A stretch of 64,000 nt of DNA from Deltaproteobacteria bacterium (GTDB lineage Bacteria; Desulfobacterota; Desulfuromonadia; Desulfuromonadales; BM103): the NCBI GenBank assembly GCA_024636215.1, contig JAGXHL010000081.1, positions 35,469 to 99,468 of the forward strand, given 5' to 3'. The translations under genes were made by a program, and so were the position numbers. Under the pieces are notes generated by a model. The model was not told where the DNA came from, did not search any database, and was given only the letters and a program-made list of their open reading frames with translations. How positions within the stretch are numbered: the first letter of the stretch is position 1; each line of letters starts with the position of its first letter. Positions 56,391 through 64,000 of this stretch are shown here, one piece after another.

Positions 56391-56518
56391 CGACTCTACA
56401 GATCAATGAAATGTAACGCAAAGCCTGAAGAACTTCTGGCGGATCTTGGGAAGAGCTTCTTCAGCGATGCGGTTCATTTCACAAATGGCCAAAAATGTTG
56501 CAGGACCAGTCATGCAAT

Positions 56519-57373
56519 TTATGACAGGCCAAGGACCTGTTCTGCAGGCTGGAGTTTGTACCAGACATTCATACTTTCAAGATTGCCTGAAATCTGGGTA
56601 TTATTTGTCAAAGTCCCGCTGTAAAGGTAACCATTCTTTGCAAAAGTTATGTTCATACCGTAAGAATATGCCCGTGCAATCGTATACAAGGAAGTAATTT
56701 GCCGATCTTTCATATCCGCTTCCATGCGAGCCAGCAGCAGGCCGGCGAAACCCTTGCCTTCAAATTCGGGCAATGTCGCGAAATCTGTCATTTCAGCATT
56801 CGCGTTTTCGAAATCAATTTCGGCTGAAGAGAGCGCGACCATCTGCCCCTCGTACCAGACACCGTAATAGGCGATGTGATCCATTGTGCTGCGCAAGTAG
56901 TCCGGGTCATCTATAGGGAAGGGGTAACTGGCAAAAACCTGACGATAGATATCCGCCGCCTGCTGCATATCCTCAGGAAAAAGCGGCCGGCTGGTACCAT
57001 CAACGTCACTCAACCCCGAAACGAGACCCTGCTTGGCTTCGGCTTTGACAAGGATGTCCTGGACACGATCAGGATATAACTCTTTGGCTCTTTCTTCGAT
57101 GAGATATTTAGCGAGGAAAAGACCGGTTTCCTGACCGTTGAACAGCGCAGGTACGGACGCCTCGACTTGATAGCCGTTTTGCAGGAACAGATCCTGTTGA
57201 GTTTCCGGAACTTTGGCGAATATTTTCGAGAAGTTATTCTTCGCCGCCAGATCATCCAGATCGTTAATCAATCCGGGCAAGTCTTCGGCTGAGGACTTCA
57301 TCAGGTAAATCCGCTGATTGTTTCGGCCGTGCTGTATGGCGGAACTGCCTATTTTGTCAATCACATCAGTCAT
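56519..57373 (-). CDS. ablB: Putative beta-lysine N-acetyltransferase AblB
   Basis: 284 aa. A GNAT domain in the second half ([49 protein letters not shown] in pattern) with the acetyl-CoA loop [10 protein letters not shown]. The order and length match AblB of bacteria and methanogens, which acetylates (S)-beta-lysine to N-epsilon-acetyl-beta-lysine, a compatible solute. It overlaps ablA by 8 bp, which supports translational coupling. Confidence 0.88.
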   Translation of the reverse strand: MTDVIDKIGSSAIQHGRNNQRIYLMKSSAEDLPGLINDLDDLAAKNNFSKIFAKVPETQQDLFLQNGYQVEASVPALFNGQETGLFLAKYLIEERAKELYPDRVQDILVKAEAKQGLVSGLSDVDGTSRPLFPEDMQQAADIYRQVFASYPFPIDDPDYLRSTMDHIAYYGVWYEGQMVALSSAEIDFENANAEMTDFATLPEFEGKGFAGLLLARMEADMKDRQITSLYTIARAYSYGMNITFAKNGYLYSGTLTNNTQISGNLESMNVWYKLQPAEQVLGLS

Positions 57374-58682
57374 CGTGGCGCCTCTCGATCCGGTCGTTGT
57401 CTGCCGGTGTCAGTGAGATCGTTTCGTCGTAATCGGACAACAGCTTTTCAATTCCGACCGAGCGGTATTCCTCGGCTTCTTCAAGCTTCAATTGCAGGTG
57501 GCAATCGTCACATTTCCGATCGCAAAAGTTGGCTTCATATTTTTCCGGCTCCTGGTAGGTGGTAATGACACCTTCGTAGTTGCGGAGAACGACCTTGTTG
57601 GTGCTCAAGGAAATCAGATAATTCGGGCTCAGCGGGATTTTCCCGCCGCCGCCGGGAGCATCGATAACATAGGTCGGTACGGCAAAGCCGCTGGTGTGAC
57701 CAATCAGGCTCTCCATGATCTCGATGCCTTTGCCGACCGGGGTGCGGAAATGCGACAAGCCCTCGGAAAGATCACACTGATAGAGGTAGTAAGGCCTGAC
57801 ACGGTTCTCAACCAGCTTGTGCACCAAGGATTTCATGATACGGGGGCAGTCATTGACGCCGGCAAGCAGAACGGACTGGTTGCCAAGCGGGATGCCGCCA
57901 TCCGCCAGGCGTCGCAGAGCCTCGCGCGATGAAGCGGTCATCTCTCGCGGATGGTTAAAATGGGTATTGACCCAGAGGGGCTGATGTTTTTTCAGCATCT
58001 GTACCAGTTCATCGGTGACCCGGTAAGGCAGGACCACCGGCATGCGGGTGCCAATGCGGATAACTTGTACATGTTCAATCGTTCTTAACTCGGTCAGGAT
58101 CCAGTCAAGATAATGGTCCGGCAACATGAACGGGTCACCTCCGGAAAGCAGGACGTCACGCACAACCGGGTTGTTGCGAATATAATCCAGGCCTTCGCGA
58201 ATCTGGTTCTGATCCGGGATCGAATCGACATCGCCGACTTTCCGCTTGCGGGTACAGTGGCGACAATACATGGAACAGACATTGCTGACATGCAAGAGCA
58301 CCCGGTCCGGATAGCGATGAGTAATACCGGGGGTCGGACTGTCCTTGTCCTCGGCAAGAGGATCACTCATGTCCTTCTTGCCAATCTCCAGTTCGGCCGG
58401 AGAAGGAAAGGCCTGAAGGAATACGGGGTCATTCCGATAATCAGTCGAGTCGATCAGGGACAGGTAGTAGGGAGTGATGGAAAGAGGAAACCTTTTAAGT
58501 GTCAGGTTGATTTTTTTGCGCTCTTTCTCTTCCAATGTGATGCCGAGCAGTTGTTCAAAAGTTTCGACCCGCTGAATTGAATTCTTCAGCTGCCAGCGCC
58601 AGTCACGCCAGTTGGTAAGGGAGACCGGGTCTTCTGACATCTTTTCGGCGATATTTTGTTGTTTCCTGCTATATATTGGCAT
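57366..58682 (-). CDS. ablA: L-lysine 2,3-aminomutase AblA (radical SAM)
   Basis: 438 aa. The radical-SAM cluster motif is CSMYCRHC within [20 protein letters not shown] in pattern, then [19 protein letters not shown] and the PLP/lysine region ([17 protein letters not shown]). The C-terminal [11 protein letters not shown] gives the zinc-site cysteines found in lysine aminomutases. It converts L-lysine to beta-lysine. Paired with ablB for the osmolyte N-epsilon-acetyl-beta-lysine, which fits a saline or variable habitat. Confidence 0.92.
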   Translation of the reverse strand: MPIYSRKQQNIAEKMSEDPVSLTNWRDWRWQLKNSIQRVETFEQLLGITLEEKERKKINLTLKRFPLSITPYYLSLIDSTDYRNDPVFLQAFPSPAELEIGKKDMSDPLAEDKDSPTPGITHRYPDRVLLHVSNVCSMYCRHCTRKRKVGDVDSIPDQNQIREGLDYIRNNPVVRDVLLSGGDPFMLPDHYLDWILTELRTIEHVQVIRIGTRMPVVLPYRVTDELVQMLKKHQPLWVNTHFNHPREMTASSREALRRLADGGIPLGNQSVLLAGVNDCPRIMKSLVHKLVENRVRPYYLYQCDLSEGLSHFRTPVGKGIEIMESLIGHTSGFAVPTYVIDAPGGGGKIPLSPNYLISLSTNKVVLRNYEGVITTYQEPEKYEANFCDRKCDDCHLQLKLEEAEEYRSVGIEKLLSDYDETISLTPADNDRIERRHDD

Positions 58683-58723
58683 GGTTGCTTTCCTGGTTCT
58701 TACTGGTTAGTTAAAGCCATTTA

Positions 58724-58755
58724 GTTTCCAGATCGAAAACTTCACTCTGTCCATC
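58724..58755. repeat. Solo end of the MITE-like element
   Basis: 32 nt (GTTTCCAGATCGAAAACT in the core) equal to 2661-2692 except two bases. No matching left end or internal part follows. It is a remnant or an isolated recognition site, between ablA and the second KamA-like gene. Confidence 0.55.
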
Positions 58756-58789
58756 CGAGTTACCGAACGAACACCATTTAGCGATCTTT

Positions 58790-59968
58790 TCACGTCAAAG
58801 TCACTTCCGGCAGATCGTCAAGCCAGCCGCCATTATCGGTCAACTGACGGATCAGAATCCGGGAGGATTCTTCCTGGTGCCCCGGACGTGCATGGAGTTG
58901 CTTCAGAATCAACTTGTCGTTGGCGCGACCGCAGATCTCAAGCTTGCCGATATCGTGCCCAATAATGAACTTGAAGCGCTTGGCGTAGCCGTCCATCCTG
59001 CGTCTGGCCGCATCAACTAAATCAACACCTTCTTTAAGCGGGACCTGGAAGTGGTGGCGAACCCTTTCCACCGGCATGCACTGATAGAGGTAATAGGGAT
59101 TGACACCGATTTGCAAAAGACCATCCATCAGCTCGGTCAGGGTGTCGACCGAATCGTTGACGCCACGCAGCAGGACAGCCTGGTTATTGACGGTGACACC
59201 GGCGCTGCGCAGACGTTCCACCGCTGCGCGGGCGGTTGGCGTAATTTCGTTGGGGTGATTGAAATGAGTCGGTACGTAGAGCGGTTTGTCGCGGTTGAAA
59301 TCAGCCAGCAGATCAATCAGATCCTCATCAAAAAAGCGCATCGGAAAGACAACCGGAGCCCGGGAGCCGATCCGGACATAGTTGAGATGATCGATATGCC
59401 GGAGAGAATCGAGCATGCTGCGCAGCGCATCGGTCGGCAGCAGCATCGGGTCACCGCCTGACATGACGACATTCTTGATCTCTGTATGCCGGGCAATGTA
59501 TTTCGCCGCCTGCTGAAAGCTCTTGACGGTCTGATCGTTGGGAAGCCCGACCATGCGCTTGCGAAAACAGTGGCGACAGTACATCGAACAATACTCTGTA
59601 GCGACGACCAGGGCCGTATAGGGATACTTGTGCAGGATGCCATTACCCTTATCGTGCTTGTCATCACCGTAGGGGTCGCCGGTGGTTTCTCCCATATCGC
59701 CCGTCAGGATCAGTTCGTCGGTCGAAGGCACCGCCAGCTTGCGAATCGGATCATCCGGGTCATCGGGATTGATCAGCTCAAGATAGTAACGCGGGATATT
59801 CATGGGATGCCTGCCGGCAACTTCTTCCAGGTTCTGTTTTTCGCAGGCACTTAACGGCAGATGGCTTTCGAGCTCATCGACCGTGGTAATATTTTTGCGC
59901 AGTTCTTCCTGCCAGTCAGCTTCCAGCCAGTTGTCTTCTGTTTTTCTTAACGTATTTTTTGAATACAT
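58790..59968 (-). CDS. KamA-family radical SAM protein (lysine/glutamate aminomutase-like)
   Basis: 392 aa. CSMYCRHC motif in [40 protein letters not shown] and YVPTHFNHPNEI, all parallel to AblA (about one third identical by eye). The C-terminal part differs: no zinc-type Cys set is visible, and the PLP-lysine region FKFIIGHDIGKLEICGRAND has no APGGGGK. It may act on glutamate or another amino acid, or be a non-aminomutase relative. AAGGA precedes the ATG. Confidence 0.8.
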   Translation of the reverse strand: MYSKNTLRKTEDNWLEADWQEELRKNITTVDELESHLPLSACEKQNLEEVAGRHPMNIPRYYLELINPDDPDDPIRKLAVPSTDELILTGDMGETTGDPYGDDKHDKGNGILHKYPYTALVVATEYCSMYCRHCFRKRMVGLPNDQTVKSFQQAAKYIARHTEIKNVVMSGGDPMLLPTDALRSMLDSLRHIDHLNYVRIGSRAPVVFPMRFFDEDLIDLLADFNRDKPLYVPTHFNHPNEITPTARAAVERLRSAGVTVNNQAVLLRGVNDSVDTLTELMDGLLQIGVNPYYLYQCMPVERVRHHFQVPLKEGVDLVDAARRRMDGYAKRFKFIIGHDIGKLEICGRANDKLILKQLHARPGHQEESSRILIRQLTDNGGWLDDLPEVTLT

Positions 59969-60426
59969 GGTTCCTTATGTCTCCTTTACAGACTTAAAGA
60001 TGTGCTGAAGCAGACGCACTCAGTGCGTCGCATTGAAGATTGTCTTCAGCAAGGGCACGCGCGACAGAGATGGCTTCAGGAAACGACAACAGAAAGAGGT
60101 TCTGTGACGAAGCGGGAAAAGGCCAGACAACCGACGTGCCTGAAAAGTGTGATTATAGTTTTTTGTAAAGATAGGGCCACCCGCAACCGGCATCGAGACG
60201 GAGCGTCAGGATCCAGTGCTGCCCTTTTGAGAGAGGGTTCGTCCCTTTATTTGCCGGGGGCAAAAAAGGTCCACCTCATTTGCGGGTCTTTGGTCGGAAC
60301 GCTCAGACAGAACGCCGCCATCAACAGCGCAAGCCTAACACAGACCAGAATGAATTACAAATCGAAGCCTTTGCAAAGGCAAGAGAGGACGTTTACCGGG
60401 AACACAACGTCGACTGACGGGAGTCT
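59969..60426. other. Intergenic stretch with a short hairpin
   Basis: 458 bp without a convincing gene. The open frame on the plus strand across it (60002-60580) has a composition unlike the neighbours and no domain. A perfect 7-bp hairpin GACGCAC-TCA-GTGCGTC at 60013-60029 lies 45 bp upstream of the KamA-like gene start and could be part of its leader. Confidence 0.45.
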
Positions 60427-60624
60427 TCAAACAAAGGCAGCTTCCAGAGAAATCTGCACACCGAGCAGATACACGGCACACAGAACGCCCAGAGTGAGAA
60501 TCAGCATAAAACCAGCGACCAGAGCCAGAACCATGGAATTCTGGTATTTCGCCTTTTTAAAACAGAGGTACGCCAGGTAAGTGCAGAGAAAAAACAACGG
60601 CAGGGAAAAGATAATGATCATCAT
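60427..60624 (-). CDS. Small membrane protein, two helices
   Basis: 65 aa: two hydrophobic segments (IIIFSLPLFFLCTYLAYLCF and VLALVAGFMLILTLGVLC) around a short KKAKYQNS loop. The composition is that of a genuine small inner-membrane protein, but there is no family match by eye and only a weak ribosome site. Function unknown. Confidence 0.45.
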   Translation of the reverse strand: MMIIIFSLPLFFLCTYLAYLCFKKAKYQNSMVLALVAGFMLILTLGVLCAVYLLGVQISLEAAFV

Positions 60625-60837
60625 GGCTGAGACTCTTGGCAGCAGGAAAGATGTCAGATTTTTTCAAAACAGGGACGAATGTACAATAATCCGACGCATA
60701 AATCCACCAGGACGCGACTGGCAACCAATCACTGTGCACTGGAAGTACATAGGTTTGCGGGCAAACGTCCATATGTTATAAAGCCTTATCCAGGAATCTT
60801 TCGCTTTCCATCTGTTTGCTTTAAAGAGGCTATCCTT

Positions 60838-61767
60838 ATGACAGATCAAAAAGACCAGGAAGACAAGGAACCCATAACACCCCTCTCCAAAAACAAGGAT
60901 CAGGGTGAAGCGAAAACCGAACGGGAGGTCGAGCGTGAAGAGGAGGACCGCGACTTTACACCGGTCATCGTCAAACGCACCGACGAAGCGCTTCGGCATC
61001 CGGATGACATTTTGGAGACTGCCATTCACGAGGGGTTGGAGCAACTGGAACGACGGTCACTGTCCCTGTTCCTGTCGGCCATGGCTGCCGGTCTCATCCT
61101 CGGCTTCACCGCTATGTCAGTTGCGGTGGTCGAAACCTGGGCATTGCCGTTGAATTCTGCCATGACTTCACGCCTGGCAACCGCATTGGTTTATCCTCTT
61201 GGTTTTGTCCTTTGCATCATGAGCGGGACGCAACTTTTCACCGAGCATACGGCAACAGCCGTCTACCCGATTCTGGATCGGCGGGGAAAATTCAGGGATC
61301 TTGCACGCCTTTGGTTGATTGTGATTGCCGGCAACCTTTGCGGTGCGCTGATCAGTGCGGGGTTTTTGTATGCAGTCGATGATGTTGTCAGGGCAGCGCC
61401 AGGTTATGTGGAGATCGGTCATCACCTGGTTAACTACCAAGGCGGCGCCCTGTTCCTCAGTGCACTTCTCGCCGGCTGGCTTATGGCTCTTGGCGCCTGG
61501 TTAATTATGGCAACGCCACCAACTTTCAGTCAGATGACTTCAATCTATATTGTGACATTTACCATCGGGGTCGGCGGCTTACATCACTCCATCGCCGGTT
61601 CGGTCGAAATCTTTACCGCCTACTTCATCAGTGAAGCCTTCACGCTGGCACAAGTCACAAGATTTATCGCTGTGGCTATTTTGGGAAATCTGGTCGGTGG
61701 CAGTATTTTCGTAGCCTTGCTCAACTATGGTCACATCAGGCAAACCCAAAAGCCCCCGGAAGACTAA
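60838..61767 (+). CDS. Formate/nitrite transporter (FNT) family channel
   Basis: 309 aa from the ATG at 60838 (AAAGAGG ahead); the frame extends to 60679 but the added 53 residues look noncoding. A charged hydrophilic N-terminus of about 75 residues precedes six membrane helices. Family blocks: LFLSAMAAGLILGFTAMSV, SGTQLFTEHTATAVYP (FNT-like TEH), IVIAGNLCGALISAGF, GALFLSALLAGWLMALGAW and GVGGLHHSIAGSVE. It is of the YfdC-like branch with a long N-terminus. Nitrite or formate is the likely substrate; nrfA lies 1.5 kb downstream, which favours nitrite. Confidence 0.88.
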   Translation: MTDQKDQEDKEPITPLSKNKDQGEAKTEREVEREEEDRDFTPVIVKRTDEALRHPDDILETAIHEGLEQLERRSLSLFLSAMAAGLILGFTAMSVAVVETWALPLNSAMTSRLATALVYPLGFVLCIMSGTQLFTEHTATAVYPILDRRGKFRDLARLWLIVIAGNLCGALISAGFLYAVDDVVRAAPGYVEIGHHLVNYQGGALFLSALLAGWLMALGAWLIMATPPTFSQMTSIYIVTFTIGVGGLHHSIAGSVEIFTAYFISEAFTLAQVTRFIAVAILGNLVGGSIFVALLNYGHIRQTQKPPED

Positions 61768-62185
61768 AACTTTTAGAGTTTGGTTTGATTTAATCAGCGT
61801 CCCATTAAAGGTTTTCTTGTCATAAAGGCAAAAGCAAATAGGACGCTGATTAACGCTGAAAAAGCGGATCAAGCAAAGGCTTAAAGATTTGTAACTATTC
61901 ACCACTTTTGTAAGAGCGGCAATAGCTGTGGGCAATCGCGACTGAAGGCGACTCCTACAGCGTCATTCCGGCATGATTTTAGCCGGAATCCAGGTTTTGC
62001 GGAGTTGAAAGACTGGATCCCCGATAGAACCACTCGGGGATGACGACCCTTGGACCGGCAGGTGATTAGTTACAAACTTTTTTGCTGAGTTGTTAACGCA
62101 ACACAACCTGCTAACGTTGATTTAAGCTGGGATTCTCACAAACTACAACTGGCCATAGACCCTGACTTAAGCTTTTGGTGAAATC
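61768..62185. repeat. Intergenic stretch of palindromic repeats
   Basis: 418 bp without a gene. It holds AATCAGCGTCC (61792-61802) with its perfect inverse at 61841-61851; a REP-like string ATCGCGACTGAAGGCGACTCC near 61935-61954; and a palindromic element 61961-62045 (CGTCATTCCGGC...GCCGGAAT, TCCCCGA...TCGGGGATGACG). These are common intergenic repeat types in proteobacteria. The promoter of the response-regulator gene should be at the end of the stretch, but I cannot place it. Confidence 0.6.
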
Positions 62186-62875
62186 ATGGAAAAACTGAAT
62201 ATTCTCATTCTTGATGAACAGCCCGTGGTCATAGAAGGTCTGGAAAGCTTCCTTGCGGAATATCCCGATTTAAAGATTGTGGCATCGGCCGGCAATGTAC
62301 GGGAGGGGCTGGAAAAGATGCGGCAAGGGCCACTTGACGTGGTTCTTATGGATTTAGCCCTGCCTGATATGAGCGGCAAGGAGGCCATTCGCCATTTACA
62401 CGAAGAGAACCAGAATGTCGCCATCATTATCTACAGTGAACGCAAGGACGAGGCCTTTGTTTATCAGGCTCTGAAAGCTGGAGCACGAGGCTATCTTCTG
62501 AAAAATACGCCCATGGTAGAGGTCGTCAAGGCGATCCGCAGAATTCATATGGACGAGTACCTACTCAGTCCGGAATTGAGCCCGAAAATCATCGATTTTT
62601 ATCTGGAGCACCGTAACCTTGTGGATGATCGTCTAGGCGATTACCAGGAGCTGACCGATCGTGAAAAACAGGTGTTTCGGCTGATCGCAAACGGAGGGGA
62701 GACCGCGGAGATTGCAGAGGTTCTTTGTATCAGCCCGAAAACAGTTGCCAAGCACCGCACGGCCATCAAGAAAAAACTCGCCCTGAACAATCCCGTTGAA
62801 ATGACACAATACGCAATGCGCATCGGCATTCTACGTCAGGATGACTTTGCCAAAGAGCCCGAACAGATCATGTGA
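62186..62875 (+). CDS. NarL-type response regulator, orphan in the window
   Basis: 229 aa. Receiver with acidic pocket Asp10-Glu11 and phosphoacceptor Asp56 (VVLMDLALPDMSG), Lys in LLKNTP, then a LuxR-type HTH (LTDREKQVFRLIANGGETAEI, ISPKTVAKHRTAIKKKL). Similar in order to the 45551-46222 regulator but with no kinase gene beside it. It lies 425 bp upstream of nrfA and could control it; two direct repeats at 62948-62985 lie between. Confidence 0.9.
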   Translation: MEKLNILILDEQPVVIEGLESFLAEYPDLKIVASAGNVREGLEKMRQGPLDVVLMDLALPDMSGKEAIRHLHEENQNVAIIIYSERKDEAFVYQALKAGARGYLLKNTPMVEVVKAIRRIHMDEYLLSPELSPKIIDFYLEHRNLVDDRLGDYQELTDREKQVFRLIANGGETAEIAEVLCISPKTVAKHRTAIKKKLALNNPVEMTQYAMRIGILRQDDFAKEPEQIM

Positions 62876-62947
62876 TATTTTGAGTTGATCTGTGGCTTTG
62901 TTTATGGACCATCCCTGTCAACAAGTCAGTCAACGCAGCAGCCATCC

Positions 62948-62985
62948 TTCCTCCCTTTGTGACATGTTTCCTCCCGTTTGTGACA
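62948..62985 (+). promoter_or_regulatory. Two direct repeats upstream of nrfA
   Basis: TTCCTCCCTTTGTGACA (62948-62964) and TTCCTCCCGTTTGTGACA (62968-62985), 20 bp from start to start, so on nearly the same face of the helix. Candidate operators, perhaps for the NarL-type regulator encoded just before. Relative to the proposed -10 at 63047 they lie at about -110 to -75. Confidence 0.45.
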
Positions 62986-63007
62986 AAAAAACTTGCTCTT
63001 GCCGCAA

Positions 63008-63052
63008 AATTGACCTGAGTCAAATCCTTGGATAAATCACCTCGGCTATTAT
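63008..63052 (+). promoter_or_regulatory. FNR/HcpR-like site and -10 of the nrfA promoter
   Basis: TTGAC-CTGA-GTCAA at 63010-63023 is a perfect dyad of the CRP/FNR type and close to the HcpR consensus recalled for Desulfuromonadales (TTGACC..GGTCAA). TATTAT at 63047-63052 fits a -10; with a start at about 63059 the dyad centre is near -42, the class II activator position. Nitrite/NO- or anaerobiosis-dependent control of nrfA is expected. Confidence 0.55.
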
Positions 63053-63144
63053 TCAGAAAATTCTCATGTCAGTTACAGTTATTGAGCTTGTTCCCCCGAA
63101 CCCTTCGTAACAGACCGCTATTTTGAATGGTTTTTCTTGCAACC

Positions 63145-63255
63145 ACACAAAGGGCATACCCGGAGGACAGGAGATACAAGCAACCGCGAAATCGGCGTGA
63201 GCCATCAAGGCTCTTCACTTACGCCGAAATCTATAGACGGTGTTACCTGCCACAA
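63145..63255 (+). promoter_or_regulatory. Structured leader of nrfA, weak resemblance to a GEMM-I riboswitch
   Basis: The untranslated leader is about 240 nt. It contains CACAAAGGGCATACC at the 5-prime end, GATACAAGC, then a strong two-part hairpin (CGGCGT 63193-63198/ACGCCG 63221-63226 with inner GAGCC/GGCTC), and finally ACGGTGTTACCTGCC. The order and size recall GEMM-I (c-di-GMP/cGAMP) aptamers, which in Geobacter relatives lie before cytochrome genes. The first helix is weak, so this is only a candidate. Confidence 0.3.
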
Positions 63256-63300
63256 CATAATCAGGATAACGCAAATTTTCACATGACTACAGGAGGAAAC

Positions 63301-64000
63301 ATGAACAAAGTATTAATCAGTTCCGTTGCTGTACTAGCTGCTCTGCTCTTCACAGGCGCTGCCAGTGTCCAGACCGCAACCGCGGCAGAGATGGAAGAGA
63401 TCAGGAGCAACAATTATGACTGGGCGGCCGCTTACCCTCATCAATACGGTACCTGGAAAAAGACTGCCGAAAGCGACGAAATCACCGATCTTCTCAAAGA
63501 AAAACCTCAGCTCGCGATTCTGTGGGCCGGCTACGGCTTCGCCAAGGACTACAATGCTCCAAGAGGCCATTTTTACGCCCTGCAGAGCAATCAGAACACC
63601 CTGCGCACCGGCGCACCGGTTGATGCCAAGACCGGCCCCATGCCGACCGCTTGCTGGACGTGTAAATCCCCCGACGTTCCCCGGATGATTCAGCAGGACG
63701 GCGAACTCGAATTCTTTACCGGCAAGTGGGCCAAGTACGGCCATGAAATTGCCAATTCAATCGGTTGTGCCGATTGTCACGACAGCAAGACTGCCGAGTT
63801 GACCGTCGGCCGGCCTTCACTGCAAAGAGGGTTCGAAAGTGCCGGTCTGGACATGAAGACAGTCAGTGAAACCGAGATGCGCTCTCTGGTCTGCGCCCAG
63901 TGCCACGTCGAATACTATTTCAAGAAGACTGACTGGACAGATGCCGCAGGCAACGCGCAGGTTGCAAACGTTGTCACCCTGCCCTGGGCCAACGGTATGA
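63301..64000 (+). CDS. nrfA: Ammonia-forming cytochrome c nitrite reductase NrfA, N-terminal part
   Basis: Runs off the window after 233 codons. AGGAGG 4 bases before the ATG. Signal peptide 1-29. The active-site haem motif is Cys118-x2-Cys121-Lys122 (CWTCK, Lys as axial ligand, diagnostic for NrfA), then CADCH (156-160) and CAQCH (198-202) followed by VEYYF, where NrfA has its calcium and catalytic residues. It reduces nitrite to ammonium in the periplasm with six electrons. The quinol-oxidising partner (NrfH) is not in the window. Confidence 0.95.
   Translation, partial: MNKVLISSVAVLAALLFTGAASVQTATAAEMEEIRSNNYDWAAAYPHQYGTWKKTAESDEITDLLKEKPQLAILWAGYGFAKDYNAPRGHFYALQSNQNTLRTGAPVDAKTGPMPTACWTCKSPDVPRMIQQDGELEFFTGKWAKYGHEIANSIGCADCHDSKTAELTVGRPSLQRGFESAGLDMKTVSETEMRSLVCAQCHVEYYFKKTDWTDAAGNAQVANVVTLPWANGM

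Noticed and set aside
56405..56513. 36-codon minus-strand frame directly after ablB (contains EMNRIAEEALPKI)
   Set aside because: Plausible-looking helix but no ribosome site and no recognised family; kept only as a note. An 8-bp inverted repeat CTGAAGAA/TTCTTCAG inside it may instead be a weak terminator.
60002..60580. 192-aa plus-strand open frame
   Set aside because: No ribosome site, very basic low-complexity composition, no domain, and it runs into the antisense of the small membrane protein gene.

Overview
The window looks like chromosome of a mesophilic, anaerobically respiring deltaproteobacterium, most probably Desulfuromonadales (Desulfuromonas/Pelobacter/Geobacter relatives). The reasons are a selenocysteine operon with two UGA-containing genes, a pentahaem cytochrome c, a nitrite reductase NrfA with a CxxCK haem, NarL-type regulators, beta-lysine osmolyte genes and moderate GC. 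This placement is inferred from gene content only.

Layout. (1) 1-30.1 kb, almost all minus strand: an ABC-transporter-dependent (group 2-like) capsule locus. The export genes kpsM-kpsT-kpsE-kpsD are at the upstream end. Then come a giant sulfotransferase/coiled-coil/glycosyltransferase fusion, a double sulfotransferase, a methyltransferase, an HU-like protein, a GSCFA protein, two glycosyltransferases, a secreted subtilase, kpsC, kpsS, two FemAB/BioF2-like GNATs, an SDR and the end of an alpha-oxoamine synthase. The set points to a sulfated, acylated capsular polysaccharide on a Kdo-linked lipid anchor. (2) 30.3-44.6 kb, minus strand: a five-gene operon for secreted proteins, namely a 2050-aa beta-helix protein, three cupredoxin (multicopper-oxidase-like) proteins and a pentahaem cytochrome. 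Three of the five, and the capsule-locus subtilase, end in copies of the same ~90-aa beta-sandwich module (14 copies in all). The copper ligands appear divided among the three cupredoxin proteins. This is the best candidate here for an undescribed system. (3) 44.8-47.3 kb: a receiver-only protein, a NarL-type regulator and its histidine kinase, with a shared candidate operator in front of the operon and of the receiver gene. (4) 47.4-51.2 kb: an ABC exporter-like cassette with a NosL-type copper lipoprotein, possibly supplying copper to block 2. (5) 51.5-56.4 kb, plus strand: an AhpD-like selenoprotein (CxxU), selA, selB and selD, itself with Sec at codon 14. (6) 56.5-60 kb, minus strand: ablB-ablA (N-epsilon-acetyl-beta-lysine synthesis) and a second KamA-type radical SAM enzyme. 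(7) 60.4-64 kb: a small membrane protein, a formate/nitrite-type channel, a NarL-type regulator and the start of nrfA behind an FNR/HcpR-like site and a long structured leader.

No rRNA, tRNA (including tRNA-Sec), CRISPR array, intact insertion sequence or prophage was seen. Mobile-like traces are a MITE-like element at 2.5-2.7 kb with a single end at 58.7 kb, a duplicated gene fragment at 15.5-15.8 kb and palindromic intergenic repeats at 55.3 and 61.8-62.0 kb.
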